A stretch of 64,000 nucleotides of DNA from Roridomyces roridus (Eukaryota; Basidiomycota; Agaricomycetes; Agaricales; Mycenaceae): positions 62,001 to 126,000 of the forward strand of contig JARKIF010000043.1 of the NCBI GenBank assembly GCA_029378245.1, written 5' to 3'. Shown here piece after piece: positions 46,815-57,532 of the stretch. The stretch's first letter is position 1. Every line of letters begins with the position of its first letter. Under the pieces are notes generated by a model. That model was not told the origin of the DNA. It did not search any database and saw only the letters and a program-made list of their open reading frames with translations. A program made the position numbers and the translations under genes.

Positions 46815-47409
46815 ACTCTCCAAGCCATCGAGACGAGGTCCTTGCTCAGGATCGAATTCATGCAGCTCGGCGTCGCGCAAAGACCAGAAGCAATCCCGCC
46901 TCGGACGCTGCCTCTAAAACTCAAGCAAATCGGTACGCAGCGGGTTACAGGGCAACCAATGCCGCTGCCCTCGCACGGAAGGAGATGATAAGGCGTTGTC
47001 GGTGCGTCCACTGCGCTCTGTTTCTCGTACATGCTGGCTAACTAACTTGTACAGGAAATCTATTGACAAAATCGGCTATGATGCTTGGCTGCAAACGTGG
47101 AGGAGACGACACCCCGGTGAGGCTCCTCCTTCGGAGCTTGGCTACACCGAGGACCACCCGCCACCCGCCTCCATTGTCGTCAACCGCGATGATGGGAATG
47201 AATACGACAACCTCGAGATGTTCGCTCAGAGCCGATTGTCACGAACCAAATTGGAACGGTGGACGCGGAGGAGGGAGGCACGGCGCGTGAGGGATTTGGA
47301 AGAGCTGGAATGGGCACAGGATACGGCGGCGTTGGATGCAGTCCTCGTTGGGAACGCGCCGGATGGCCTTCAGGGTGGCGTCGACGGCGGCAACTATTTC
47401 TTGGTGTAG
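46815..47409 (+). CDS. Small basic hypothetical protein of the accessory unit
   Basis: The plus-strand frame contains DRIHAARRRAKTRSNPASDA, then YRATNAAALARKEMIRR. After an intron of about 70 bases (acceptor near 47055) comes KSIDKIGYDAWLQTWRRRHP, SRLSRTKLERWTRRREARRV and a C-terminus GGVDGGNYFLV, with a stop at 47407-47409. The start codon is unresolved. It is strongly basic, so nucleic-acid binding is possible, but no domain is recognised. The ending DGGNYF resembles the ending GADGGNF of the next gene, suggesting relatedness. First of three plus-strand genes ending in a KDZ-type 3' module. Confidence 0.4.
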
Positions 47410-47547
47410 TATTACTTACATTGCAATAAACGTGCATTTGCCTTCAAATCTAGACTGTTCCAGCCAGCCACTGCCAGCAAAGCAAGGATGCAAAAAACGT
47501 CGGTACGTAAACTATTCTGGAATCGGTGGCGCATGTCTAATATAAAC

Positions 47548-47583
47548 TCACCTCCTCCCTCCTCCCTCCTCCCTCCTCCCTTC
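47548..47583 (+). repeat. (CTCCTCC)n microsatellite
   Basis: Five or so tandem units of about seven bases, pyrimidine only, just upstream of the ATG at 47625. It may act as a basidiomycete-type pyrimidine-rich promoter tract. Confidence 0.6.
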
Positions 47584-47624
47584 CCTACTACCCACTCCAG
47601 CCGCTCCCTCCTTCACTCACGACA

Positions 47625-48915
47625 ATGCTGCTTGGCACCGAGGCCTACAATATCTTCTTCCACGGTGCCATGCCCTCTAGGCCCGTCTGCACCCCGCGAT
47701 TCTACGCATCGAACGAATATGACCCCCACCGCGACAGCCTCTACCCCGTGGCCATTGGAGAACACATTGGGGTCTACACGAACGTGTGCGTCCTCTTTTG
47801 TCCATCTTTTTCATCTCATTAATGTTTTTGCAGTGATTTGGCTCGCCAACAGACGGACGGTTTCCCTGATTCGCAAATGCGCTCCTGCAAAGGGTGGGCT
47901 GGCCCGAAAGGCGCCAAGATTGTTTGGATCGACCTCTGCTTGAAATACCATACTCACCAGTGCCCTACGCCAACGCTGCCTGACGGCTTCTTCGCTTCCT
48001 CCCCCATCCCTGGAGAAAGCATCGCAGTACCGCCTGCTCCCATCAGCATCCCAGCTCCTCCTCCTCCTACCATCGCTGTGGGAGCCTCGTATGACATGAC
48101 CTGCCACGAGGTGCCCTCCTCTCCATTCGAGACACCCTCCTCTCCATGCCCATCTCTAGTCGACCTCCCCAATGTCTCCGACGATGAGCGTGGCTACGAC
48201 GAACGCTACGCTGAGCTCGGCGCTGGGTACAAGCGGCGTTACGCCGCTGCCATTCAGTCTGCTGGGCTGAAGCTGGAATGTGATGAGGAGGACATGAGGG
48301 AGCTCTCCTGCATGCTCTCGACCATGTCGTCCCCTTCTCCCAGTCGTCGCGACCGAATCCGCAACGCCATCTCCTCACATCTGTCCAAGATGTCCCCCAC
48401 CCCTCGTTCGCGCTGAGCGCAAGGAGCTCTCCACGGACATCTCCTCGCAGCTGTCTGCGATGTCCTCCCGTTCGCACTCGCGCACGTCCTCTGGCTCCTC
48501 CTCCTCGTCATTCTCCAACATCTCGTCGATGCCTGACGTGTCCCCAGAGTTGTTTGCATCGCTGTCGCAATCGACGATGGTAGCTCCTGCTTGCAGCCCT
48601 GCCGCACTCCCCTCTGTTCTCCCCGCCGTTGGTTTTGACGACATCAGGCTCCTCCTTGGGGACGCCGACCCTTCTGAGGGTGAACTCGCGGTGCTGCAGT
48701 CGCGTTTGGACCTCCACAGCGCCCCACGCTCCAATGCACCTCTCCTCTATGCCGTCGTCGGCGTGCGTGGTCGCCTTTTCGAATATCGCAGTCAGGCCAT
48801 TGCTGCAGCCTCGCGGCGGAGCCTCTTCAAACCCGTGGTTGTGGGCAACAACCACTACGACAAGCTCCTCGACTTGTCCTTTTGGACTCCTGGGGCTGAC
48901 GGCGGCAACTTCTGA
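47625..48915 (+). CDS. Viroplasmin/RNase H1-N-like protein with a frame break
   Basis: The ATG at 47625 leads to DSLYPVAIGEHIGVYTNVDL, interrupted by one intron, then ARQQTDGFPDSQMRSCKGW. This fits the small N-terminal domain of ribonuclease H1 / caulimovirus viroplasmin, which binds RNA:DNA hybrids, repeated many times in mushroom genomes. A Pro/Ser-rich linker follows. The frame stops at 48414-48416 (PTPRSR), but coding continues in the +1 frame (AERKELSTDISSQLSAMSSR) to a second, similar domain LLYAVVGVRGRLFEYRSQAI and the end GADGGNF at 48913-48915. Either a one-base shift has broken the gene, or there is programmed shifting; a break is simpler. Domain assignment is tentative. Confidence 0.45.
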
Positions 48916-49751
48916 TGGGCGGGGCTCGGGCGGGTTTCTTGGTGCAGGGTAACGAGCTCTGCTCTGCTTTGCTTGTTTGTTTTTTTTGCTTTCTCATTTG
49001 CTACTTGTCGCGTGTCGAAAAAAAATGTATCATAGTCGTATTGTGTGCGTAGTATATTGTACATAGATCTTGTATTGTACATAGTGAAATCAAAATTTCC
49101 CAATTGGGCACAAAGCGTGGCTGATGTAATCCGCTCCATCTTTTCTTCTGACTCGAATGGTCTCCGTTTCCACCTGAGCAGCCATGCTCCGCGGCACCAA
49201 CCCAACGGCGATTTCGTCAAGCCGCCGCCGTCCGTCAAGCGAGTACTGTGCGGCAGGGGTGGAGGACGCCACAGTGACGTGTACATGTCAGACGACGCCG
49301 ACAACCTTTCCACCTGCATGTATCTGCAGCCCAAGACGCTGCCGGGTATTCAATGCCCTCTCCAACTCTGTCTCCCTGGTGGTGAGTTCTGTCTATTCTG
49401 ATTCGCCTTCTTGGACACCAGGCTGACCTGCATAAAAGGGCATTCTCTTATTCGGACTCATGCTACTTTGGCTTTGCGGATGCTGCCGGGTACGTATTGC
49501 AATTATATTGCAGTAGGTACGTGCTAACGAAGCCTAGTGGATCCCATTGCTCGCTCTTACGTCTGCCTGCGGTCGTGACTGGCGTGTCTTGTTGGTTTAC
49601 AAGACGCATCCTTGATTGTTTATCGTCTTTGCCTCATCGGCTGTTCCCTCGCCTCTTTGTGTTGTCCTTTCCTCTGGTTCGTCCAATATCTACAATATGT
49701 CTGCGATGCTCACGCTCTCTCCAGTTTTCGCTTCCTCTATATCTTCCCAAA
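48916..49751. other. Intergenic region in the accessory unit
   Basis: 3' region of the previous gene (several TTTT and GTATATTGTACATAG-like stretches suited to transcript ends) and promoter of the next gene. Plus-strand frames at 49045-49426 have no recognised domain. Confidence 0.4.
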
Positions 49752-52198
49752 ATGTCGGAGGGAGTTGCTCCGTCCATCGTTCCGCCCATTCCTGTGGTTG
49801 TAACGCCTGTGCCTGTGCTCCTGCCCATCGTTCCACCCATCCCTGTCGTCCTGACGCCTCTGCACACTCAGCCTGTTGTCGATACTCAGCCTATCATCGA
49901 GATGCCTCTGCCGCCTGTCCCGGAGCAGCCCACCGGTCCCAATGACGAGGATGTCGATTTGGGTGCTGTTAGCCCTCAGCTCCCTCCCAACACCCACGCG
50001 CGGCACAATCCTGACCGACCTGTCATCCCTACCCATGCACGCTACCGCAAACCAAAGGAGAAGAACTCAGCCCAGCTGACGCGTCTGCGGCGTCAGATGC
50101 GCGCCAACAAGTCCCAGGCCATTGCTGACGACGTGCGGGACATTCGCAAAGCTGTGGAGGAGTCACTTCCCGCCATCGCTGCACGTCATGGCATGGCGGT
50201 AAAAGAGCTGCGTCGTCGGGTGTACAACGGTGCCGCGATCAAAAACAAGCGCGAGATCAACTGCTACAACGCAAAGGTTTGCTGCGTTATGGAAACGCTC
50301 AATGAGGGTAAGCCTGCCTTTACTTTGATCTTTGCAGCATTACTGACTTGAGCGGCAGATCGGGAGTACGGTAATCGATACATGATGAAGCAGACGAAGA
50401 AGATGATTGCCGCTGATCGCTCGCTCCTGGTGGAAATTGACCCCGAGCAACTCGAGCGCATGGTCATCAAATTGGAGGCAGATCGGGTGATCAAGCGGAC
50501 GGGTGTGCGAGGCGACAACATCGCTGCTACTGCTGATGCGCAGCGCTCGCTGGCCGTCATCGCTGAGCTGGTAAGTTCTCTCGCTTTTCTTCATGAAGAT
50601 TTATTTACAAGTCGATTAGATCAAGTCCCTCTACCATCGTACCGGTGTCCTCGGCTTCGCGTTTTTCTCCGGCGCGGACCACAACAACTCTCTGCCGCCG
50701 GTCGCCTTGCAATCGGGGGACGCCCTCAAGTTCTGCTCCGAAATTCTCTTTCGTGAACCGGAGCTCATCAACACCATGCTCAATTTGTGGGCTATCCAGC
50801 GCAACGCAGGTCCGTCTTTCTATCTGTTTATCTTTCACCAATGCCAACTGATCTTGTGCAGGAGCAATTTCAGCCCTGTCGACCGAGAGGATGCGTGCAC
50901 TTGGTAGTGCTATGATTAAATCTGGGCTCAGTAAGTTGTTTCGCTGCTCACGCATCCCAAATACTAACGTCCTCCAAGTCCAGGTTACCGGCAAGCCCAA
51001 CGTTGTCATGAACTTCGAGGGCTACGTCAAATCTATTGTCCGCGCAAAGCACGTCGCTTTGCTTGGCTGGCCTGCTGGCGTCCCTTGGAAACGTTGCGGC
51101 AAGCAGACCCAGGCGGATGACGTCCGCGCCATCTACAAGGCGTTGAAGGACGGTGACTGCAAGTGGGTGAAGCTCAAGACGGAGAAGGAGGAGGACGAAG
51201 AGGAGCGGCATTTCACCAAGCTCGTCAAGAACGGCATGGCACCCGCGCCAGTCAAGCGCAAGGTCCGCAAGGATTTCCAAGGGACGCATGAGAAGCGGGA
51301 TAACACGGGCGCACGGTATGTGGGGAGCGACAGCGATGACCAGGGACATGAGAACGGTGATGGCGAGGGCAGTGATGGCGATGACCTTGACCATGAGAAC
51401 GGCGACGAGGAGGGACAAGGGAATGGCGAGGGTGAGGGCAGCGACGAGGAGTTACCCTTTGCGGACTACAATGGTGCCTACTCAGACGACGGCGTACGCA
51501 AGAAGGCAAAGAGCAAGTCGACCACCAAGAAACTCGGTGCCAAATCATCAGCCAAGTCGTCCAAGCCTGCAGCTGCCGCCAAGTCGTCCAAGCCTGTCGC
51601 TAAACCCGCCACCAAAAAGCCAGGCACCAAGTCCGCCGCTAAGCCTGCTCCCAAACCCGCCAAGCCTGCTCCCAAGCCCGCCAAACCCGCTCCCAAGCCC
51701 ACCAAACCCGCCACCAAACCCACCAAGCCCACCCCCTTTGTACCAACGAGCACTCCCCCGCCATACGTGAGGAAGGGAGCCAAGTTCGTGCCAAACAGAG
51801 CGGCGGTCGATGCCCATGGCAGAGAGATGGCAGCAGCGCGCGCGAGACATGAGCGGGAGGCACGGGAGGCGCGTGGCGGGAGCGATGGTGATGACGACAG
51901 CCAGGAGGAGGTCGACGAGCCGCTACCCCTCAAGAAGGCTCCCATTCCCCGCAAGAAACGCGCCACAGCCGAGTCGGATGCGGAGGAGGGGGCACCGGTC
52001 AAGAAGCGCCCTCGCACTAACAGCAAAGAGAAGCGCGCTCGGGAGGGGTCGGAGGACGAGGACGAGCAGCCTGCTGCCAAGAAGACTAAGGTCTCCGTGG
52101 AGGTTCGCCCAAGGCCTGCGTGGAACAGCGCTGAGAGGGTGGTGCGTCCTGGGGGGATAAAGACCGGCCCTCCAATTGGTGTTCGCAAGGGTGCTTGA
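49752..52198 (+). CDS. Lys/Pro-rich chromatin-like hypothetical protein
   Basis: The ATG at 49752 (MSEGVAPSIVPPIPVVV) opens a Pro/Val-rich lead. A helical, basic region follows (RLRRQMRANKSQAIADDVRD; ESLPAIAARHGMAVKELRRR), which looks like a homeodomain/HTH-like DNA-binding segment. Four short introns (first 50308-50358) link exons for REYGNRYMMKQTKKMIAADR, KSLYHRTGVLGFAFFSGADH and VVMNFEGYVKSIVRAKHVAL. The C-terminal 250 residues are an acidic Gly/Asp/Glu stretch, then histone-H1-like repeats of KPAPKPAKPAPK type, then basic clusters. The likely location is the nucleus. No catalytic domain. It sits directly before the KDZ-type 3' module at 52308, so it is probably cargo or a domesticated accessory gene of such a transposon. 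Confidence 0.6.
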
Positions 52199-52307
52199 TT
52201 TTGTTCCATTTGACTACTGTATCTACTACCTTCTTGAGCTACCACTGTCTTTGTACGCTGTATATAGTCGAATTGACTTGCTTTTTTCTTGGATTTCCTT
52301 TTTCGGT

Positions 52308-52538
52308 TAAGATCATGATGCGGGATCACTCGGCACGGTTTTATTGCAACAAAACGTTACCTCAACACTATCTACTTGTACCTTGTAAGTCCCTACTGCT
52401 TTATTGCGCCTTTATTGCGTCCTTTCTCCCGACTTTTCTTGCATCTAGGGGAAATTCGTTCCAACTCTTGTAATTAGAATGGACACTAGGGCGCACTGTC
52501 CCTTCTACTTAGAAGTGATATATAGGTCCCAAAGGTGC
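52308..52538 (+). repeat. 3' module of KDZ unit (231 bp), copy 2
   Basis: Near-identical to 24442-24672, the segment after the KDZ transposase. Here it follows the Lys/Pro-rich gene. The tail that should follow it is displaced to 57475-57532 by the long-TIR element. Confidence 0.85.
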
Positions 52539-52830
52539 TCTGAGGGCTGAAAAAAAAGTTTTTTTACCAAATTTCTGCAGAACACTGGGAAGGCTCTGTT
52601 TGCTTAGCTAGACCACTGAACAGAGTCCCAGTGGACTTTCTCAAATTTTGAATACATGGTGCCGATTCGGTCACGTGACCAGACAGTCACGTGCTCCGGT
52701 CACGAGGGGACCCATCAACTCAGAATTTCAGTGCAAAACCCCCCATCTTGGGGTCCAGAGCTAAGGGAATGCACCTAGAAGCCATTTGGAAGCATTTACA
52801 GCAAGCAGGAGGGCTGAAATACCCCAAATA

Positions 52831-55109
52831 AGCTGATTTGATGCCTCCCAAAAAGGAAATTTCCTTTTATAGAGGGGGGGAGGGTCAGCCAATTTCGCTG
52901 AAATAAAAAATTCGAGGTGATGTACTGAACTCTTATCTTTGGTACCCCTTGGGTCAAAGTCGGCGCCATCCGTCTGCAGTCCGATACCCTGTTCTTCACC
53001 CCCGCCTTCTCCGCTGCGAAAGCATCCCGACAAAGTTAACCGAGTCGTCATGAGCCAGTTTCCTCTCGCTCTGGGGTATTGAGGAGGACGATTGATACAG
53101 CCAGCGGCGGCAAGGGAGAGCAATGCGGGTCCTGAAACCGAGTGTCTGGATTTGACACCGAGCCCAAGAACGTGCCACGCGTCACTCTGCCGAAACGGTC
53201 ATACGGTCTCGATGCATAAACCGAACGAAGACCCCAGGGCTCGACCAGCCTTTGGGACACCTGAGTGCAGACTCTGCAGAGTGGCATGAAGATGATGCTG
53301 GGTCGACTCGGGAAGAAAGAACTTGAGGATTTGGCTTGTAATGAATGCGATCCGTCCGCAATGGGCACGATCACCGAGAGCTCGTACGAGAACGTTGTTC
53401 GGGTAATGCAATCCACCAGGCAGAACTGTTATGGAGCACAAATAGTCCGCATCGGCACAGTCTGCGATGATTTCATTCTGCCAGCTTGGGCGTTTAGCGT
53501 CGCGAAGACAGGATTCGGCCATTCATCAGATTGAAGTCTGAATAGGAGCAGGCTGCCTAGCCGTCGAATACACTGACCAGAGTAAGAATAAGAACGGAAT
53601 TGAGAGGGGAAAGGCCGTACCAAGTACTCTCTATCCGATGCGTTGCCATGGCGGCAAAACGACAGCTACGACTCAAGAGTTCGGGAAACTGAGAAATGAG
53701 GCGGCCGTGGGCGGTGGGTTTGCGACCAGAGACAGGACGAGCAGCAATTGGTCAGGTTGCTCCGCCGTCATCTAGTGAGCATAATAATTGGGCACAAAAC
53801 CGACAGAGAGAGCCGTACCATTGATCTTAGCAGCACTCGAGTGTGCAAATCTAATCCTCGAAAACCGACGGCAAGATATCTCCACAATCGACCTCAGAGG
53901 CTCGGAGTCGAGGAGAGCACTCCGGTGGGCTGGCATGACCTCGTGGTATTGGATTGAGACTTGGAATTGCGTCGAATACAAATCTAAGCACAGCGAGAAT
54001 AAGAACGAAATGAAGAGGAAGAGGACCATACCCCGTATTCTCCTTCGAAACTCTCCAATGCTTGAAAGCCACAGCCCCGTCCGGAAATATCAGGAAACTG
54101 AGAAAACGGCCCAAGTTAGCGAGGGATTGGATGAAGTGCACAAGTGGCATACCTCGACTGCTGACGTGTACCACGGTGCGCCTGCGAATAGCAGCTGCTC
54201 CCAGAGGCAAGATCTTTGGAGCCTCCGATTGATTGAGAACTCAAGACCCGGTTGCGTTGTTTTCGACGCAGTTAAGCTCAAGAGTGTTGCAAGACTGGCA
54301 ACTGCGCTGAGCCTGGTTGGTCATCGTGCCAAGTCCCATGATTTCAGTCAGGACTCGCAATCGTCTGCTCCAGCTGATTTCCGAGTCCGCGCGAAATTGA
54401 AGACGCCAGATGTCGGGGTATTGTTGTGGAACCCAGGAATTGAAGGTGACTGGAAAGAAGATGGAGGTCGAAAGCAAGGTAATTGATCGCGTGAATTTCT
54501 CAAGGGAAACACTGCTACTTACATTCTAATCCTATAGTACATTATACAGTCGTATCGTAGCCAATACAAATCTAAGCTGTTCAAATCTAGGCGGGGAATC
54601 TCATGCGGTTGGTATGATGAATGGTGTGGAGGTATAGTAGTATGTAGAATGATACAAGGAAGATGGAGGAAAGGTATAGCCCAGAACAAGCGAGGGTGTA
54701 CGCGAGCTGCAGTTACACGAGCCTCGGCCGCTTACAGGACTTCTGCTGCGGACTGGGTTGGGGACTAGGCATCTCGACGTCAATGTCCGGCGATTGAGCC
54801 AGGACTGCAAGGGGAGAGAAAACGAAGGCAGTCGAGAGACCGGACTGCAAGCGCGTGAAAGTCTTATACGACGGAGGAAGATAATCACACACCCCAAAGG
54901 CCTCCTGATCTTTCGAGTGCGCAGCCTCGGTGCCGCGAAACTTGCTTCCGGGGAAAACATCCGGGCAGTAAAGACTGTTCTTGCCAGGCGGGTTTCCCAG
55001 CGGCGAGGCCAGGTGGCGGGAGGACGAGGGTCTGAGCATCTTTGGAATCGAATGAGCACATGTAAAGCGACCTAGTCTGTCACTGCACCTCTTGCACGCG
55101 CTGGCGCCA
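52831..55109. other. Interior of long-TIR element, fragmentary minus-strand exons
   Basis: Minus-strand frames at 53522-53199, 53623-53429, 54029-53772 and 54486-53788 look like exon/intron remnants, with two introns of similar sequence (53572-53622 and 53971-54030, each reading TTCGTTCTTATTCTC-like on the minus strand). No domain is recognised. A third copy of TCTTATCTTTGGTACCCCTT lies at 52931-52951, so remains of another KDZ-type tail may be present. Confidence 0.35.
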
Positions 55110-56194
55110 CATCAGGAAAAACCTCCCTGGATATTTTATCGCAAATCTTTCAAAAATATCTCGCAGCTCAAATATTTTGCAGTCATTCTCGAAACTTTTG
55201 CCCGATGTTGACAAAGTTTCCAAAATGGAGATTTTGCTTTTCATCAGTATGACATTGGGAACCTGATCAAAATGCAGTACATTAAAGGTAGCTGCTGTAC
55301 ACCTGTATAAAGTACCAATTCCAACTGACCAGAGCTTGTCCACCAAAATTTCTGAAAGCTTTGCAAAAATATCACAACTTTTTTTGGGGAGCCAGAAATT
55401 TCGAGGTATTTCTCAGCAAACTGGCCAAACTTTTTTTGGTGGGCCAGATATTTTGAGGTATGTTTCAGCAAATTTGCCAAACTTTCTAGTCATCCATCCA
55501 CAGCCAGGAAGTCTTGTATTCCAGGTCACCAACTCACCTCAGTCTTCTGGTATAGAGTCTGTGGTGCACCTCCAACAAGATCAGTCTCTTTGGACTATGA
55601 AGTGGAGGCACATCTGCCCTTGATTGGCTTTCATCTCTCACTAAGCCCATCCCTGAGTGCTCTTCTGTTGGTGCATAATACTGTTGGACTCATGGGGTCA
55701 CATCATGGGAGCTAAGATTGCCAGACTCATGTCTCTATTGTAGTGTAGTAGTAAGCTCCCCCCTTTGTGTTGTCTGTACCTTTTACAGGAGGTCCCTTGT
55801 TCAACTCCCCTTTGAAACATCATTTAATTATCCTTGTCATTTAAATAAAATAGCCTTAGCTGCTGAGATCCCAATCACTTCTGTAAGTTCCTGTCAGTCA
55901 TTGATTATCAGCTGTGCCTGACTGCCCACTGATCAACAATCAGTGGGCAGAGCTGATGGTGAATGTTTTGCTCCCACTGAGATGCAATGTTCCCCCTCTG
56001 CTTCATTCTTCATTTCTGCTCTGTTGGCAAGGTTCAACCAATGCCAATATCCACTCCAAAAGTGCCAAAGGTTTTGGTATTTTTGTTGGGACTAACATAT
56101 TCTTGCTCATTCTTCGGATATTCAGCTATTCTCAATATTTTTGGCAAATCTTGGCAAAATGTGCCAAAAATACCTGGGGAGGTGTTTCCTGATG
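55110..56194. mobile_element. Nested 1.1-kb TIR element (MITE-like)
   Basis: The left end CATCAGGAAAAACCTCCC then TGGATATTTT matches the reverse complement of the right end (CATCAGGAAACACCTCCCC then AGGTATTTTTGG). Similarity fades within about 60 bases. The interior is AT-rich compared with the surroundings (repeated TTTGCCAAACTTT, AAATATTTTG motifs) and has no coding potential. It is inserted within the long-TIR element. No target duplication could be assigned. Confidence 0.65.
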
Positions 56195-56439
56195 CAGCAA
56201 CCCGGGGTACTGGGATTGCTGCCCCAGTCAGGCTCGTCGTCCGCCTGCACGCGTCGTGTTAAACTGTGAACCTTCAAAGATGAGTTGAAAAAGTGACATA
56301 CGACACTTTGATCATCCACCTGGGCCTTCATCTTATCCAGCCTCCGCCGGCGAGAGCTAGTCGGGGTGCGTGGTGTGCTTGAACCGTCATCGTCGTTGTC
56401 GACAGCCTACGTGTAGGGTCAGATTGTGAAGCATCAGAG

Positions 56440-57248
56440 ATGAGGGGGAAAGTGACATACATCACTGACAAGACCCTCCTCCGTCTTCACCTCAGACTGC
56501 TCCTTGCCCGCACTCGTACCGACGACAGCCTGCTCAGCCTGCCTGTCCGGAGTCTGACGTCGTTGCCTACCAGAGATGCATCAGCAAGCAGAACACGGGA
56601 GGAATGTGCTGACAAACCATCGCAAGAGCCTGTTCTGGCCAACGCGACCGGCGGGTTGGAGTGGCTTGAATAAAGGTAGATGTGACAGAGATCTCGTCTG
56701 CTTCTCGCTGCAAAGACGATGAGATACAAGAACTCGTGGGTGAGGAGACGACAGACAGTGTGCGTGCCCTCGTCTTCCGCCTGTATTCGCAGGGTCAAAT
56801 TCATATCTGAAAAGCTGCAGGTGACGTACGTCCAGATGCCCCCACGTTGCGAATTGTGTTTCCTCCAGCACGTCCTGGAGGTCATAAACCGTCAACTCAT
56901 CCCCAGAGTCGATAGGCGGCAGTTTGTCGCTGCCATCCGAGCCGTGGACCAACGTGTACATCGCCCGCACCATCTTGAGGTCTGCGGAACGAGAACAAGA
57001 TCAGAGTCGGTAAAAGCGGGCGAAAGACAAAACACACCGTTCGAAACGCAGTGCGCATCCCCTCGAGTGAATGTGACCTTGCCAGTTGCCTTGCGGGGCC
57101 TGATGCGTTGGTTAGTGATGCACGATGAAAAGCTTGAACAAAACTCACTTGGCGGACTTGCCAGTCTTCTTGGGCGGCTCTTGCTGAACCTCTGGGTATT
57201 TTGGCCCCCCTGCTGCCTGTACATGCCTCCCAAGGGCTTCCAGTCCAT
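56440..57248 (-). CDS. Unrecognised multi-exon gene inside the long-TIR element
   Basis: The ATG at 57248 (MDWKPLGGMYRQQGGQNTQR) lies at the inner edge of the right terminal repeat. After an intron (GTGAGTTTTG...) comes PRKATGKVTFTRGDAHCVSN. After a second intron (acceptor near 56984) is a well-formed exon, MVRAMYTLVHGSDGSDKLPP through GDELTVYDLQDVLEETQFAT. Then an intron beginning GTACGTCACCTGCAG, and AEDEGTHTVCRLL. Further exons toward 56.2 kb are separated by introns that resemble one another (GTATGTCACTTT at 56450 and 56294). No domain recognised; it may be the element's own gene, with the rest destroyed by the nested insertion. Confidence 0.4.
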
Positions 57249-57474
57249 TCTGTCAGCCCTGGAGCCCAATATCGGGGTTTTCCGTCAAAATTCTGAGTTG
57301 ACAAAGGTCCGCATGTGACCAGAGCACGTGACTAATCGGACACGTGACCAAGTCGGGAGCATGTCCCGAAAAAAATGAGAAAGTTCACTGGGGCTCTATT
57401 CAGTGGCCTACTATGCAAACAGAGCCTTTCCAGTGTCTGCAGAAATTTGGTACAAAACTTTTTTTTCAGCTCTT

Positions 57475-57532
57475 GGAGGGACCCCCCCCTCCCCTCCTAT
57501 AATAGGAAATTTCTTATCTTTGGTGCCCCTTG
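57475..57532 (+). repeat. Displaced tail of the second KDZ-type unit
   Basis: C-rich run, CCTATAATAGGAAATTTC and TCTTATCTTTGGTGCCCCTT, nearly the same as 24678-24733. Its far edge abuts the interrupted RNase III-fold copy E. Confidence 0.75.

Larger units (their letters stand above)
52544..57472. mobile_element. ~4.9-kb element with long (~270-bp) terminal inverted repeats
   Basis: The left end GGGCTGAAAAAAAAGTTTTT, followed by ACCAAATTTCTGCAG, GGCTCTGTTTGC and two GTCACGTG motifs (52544 to about 52830), is matched by the reverse complement of about 57205-57472 (AGAGCTGAAAAAAAAGTTTT, ACCAAATTTCTGCAG, and so on), at an estimated 75-80% identity with small gaps. Both arms contain GTCACGTG/TCACGTGC boxes. 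The element splits the tail of the KDZ-type unit. A target duplication is suggested by CTCTGAGGG versus CTCTTGGAGGG but is imperfect. The interior holds fragmentary minus-strand genes and a nested 1.1-kb element. No transposase recognised. Confidence 0.7.

Noticed and set aside
47548..47583. Regular short repeats that could suggest a CRISPR-like array
   Set aside because: A simple pyrimidine microsatellite of seven-base units, without spacers, in a eukaryotic genome.
51640..51740. Tandem KPAPKPAKPAPK coding repeat as a collagen- or elastin-like structural protein
   Set aside because: The neighbouring acidic and basic blocks and lack of a signal peptide fit a nuclear H1-like tail better.
52931..52951. 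A complete third KDZ-type tail
   Set aside because: Only the 20-base TCTTATCTTTGGTACCCCTT is clear; the C-rich run and TATAATAGG part are not in the right place.
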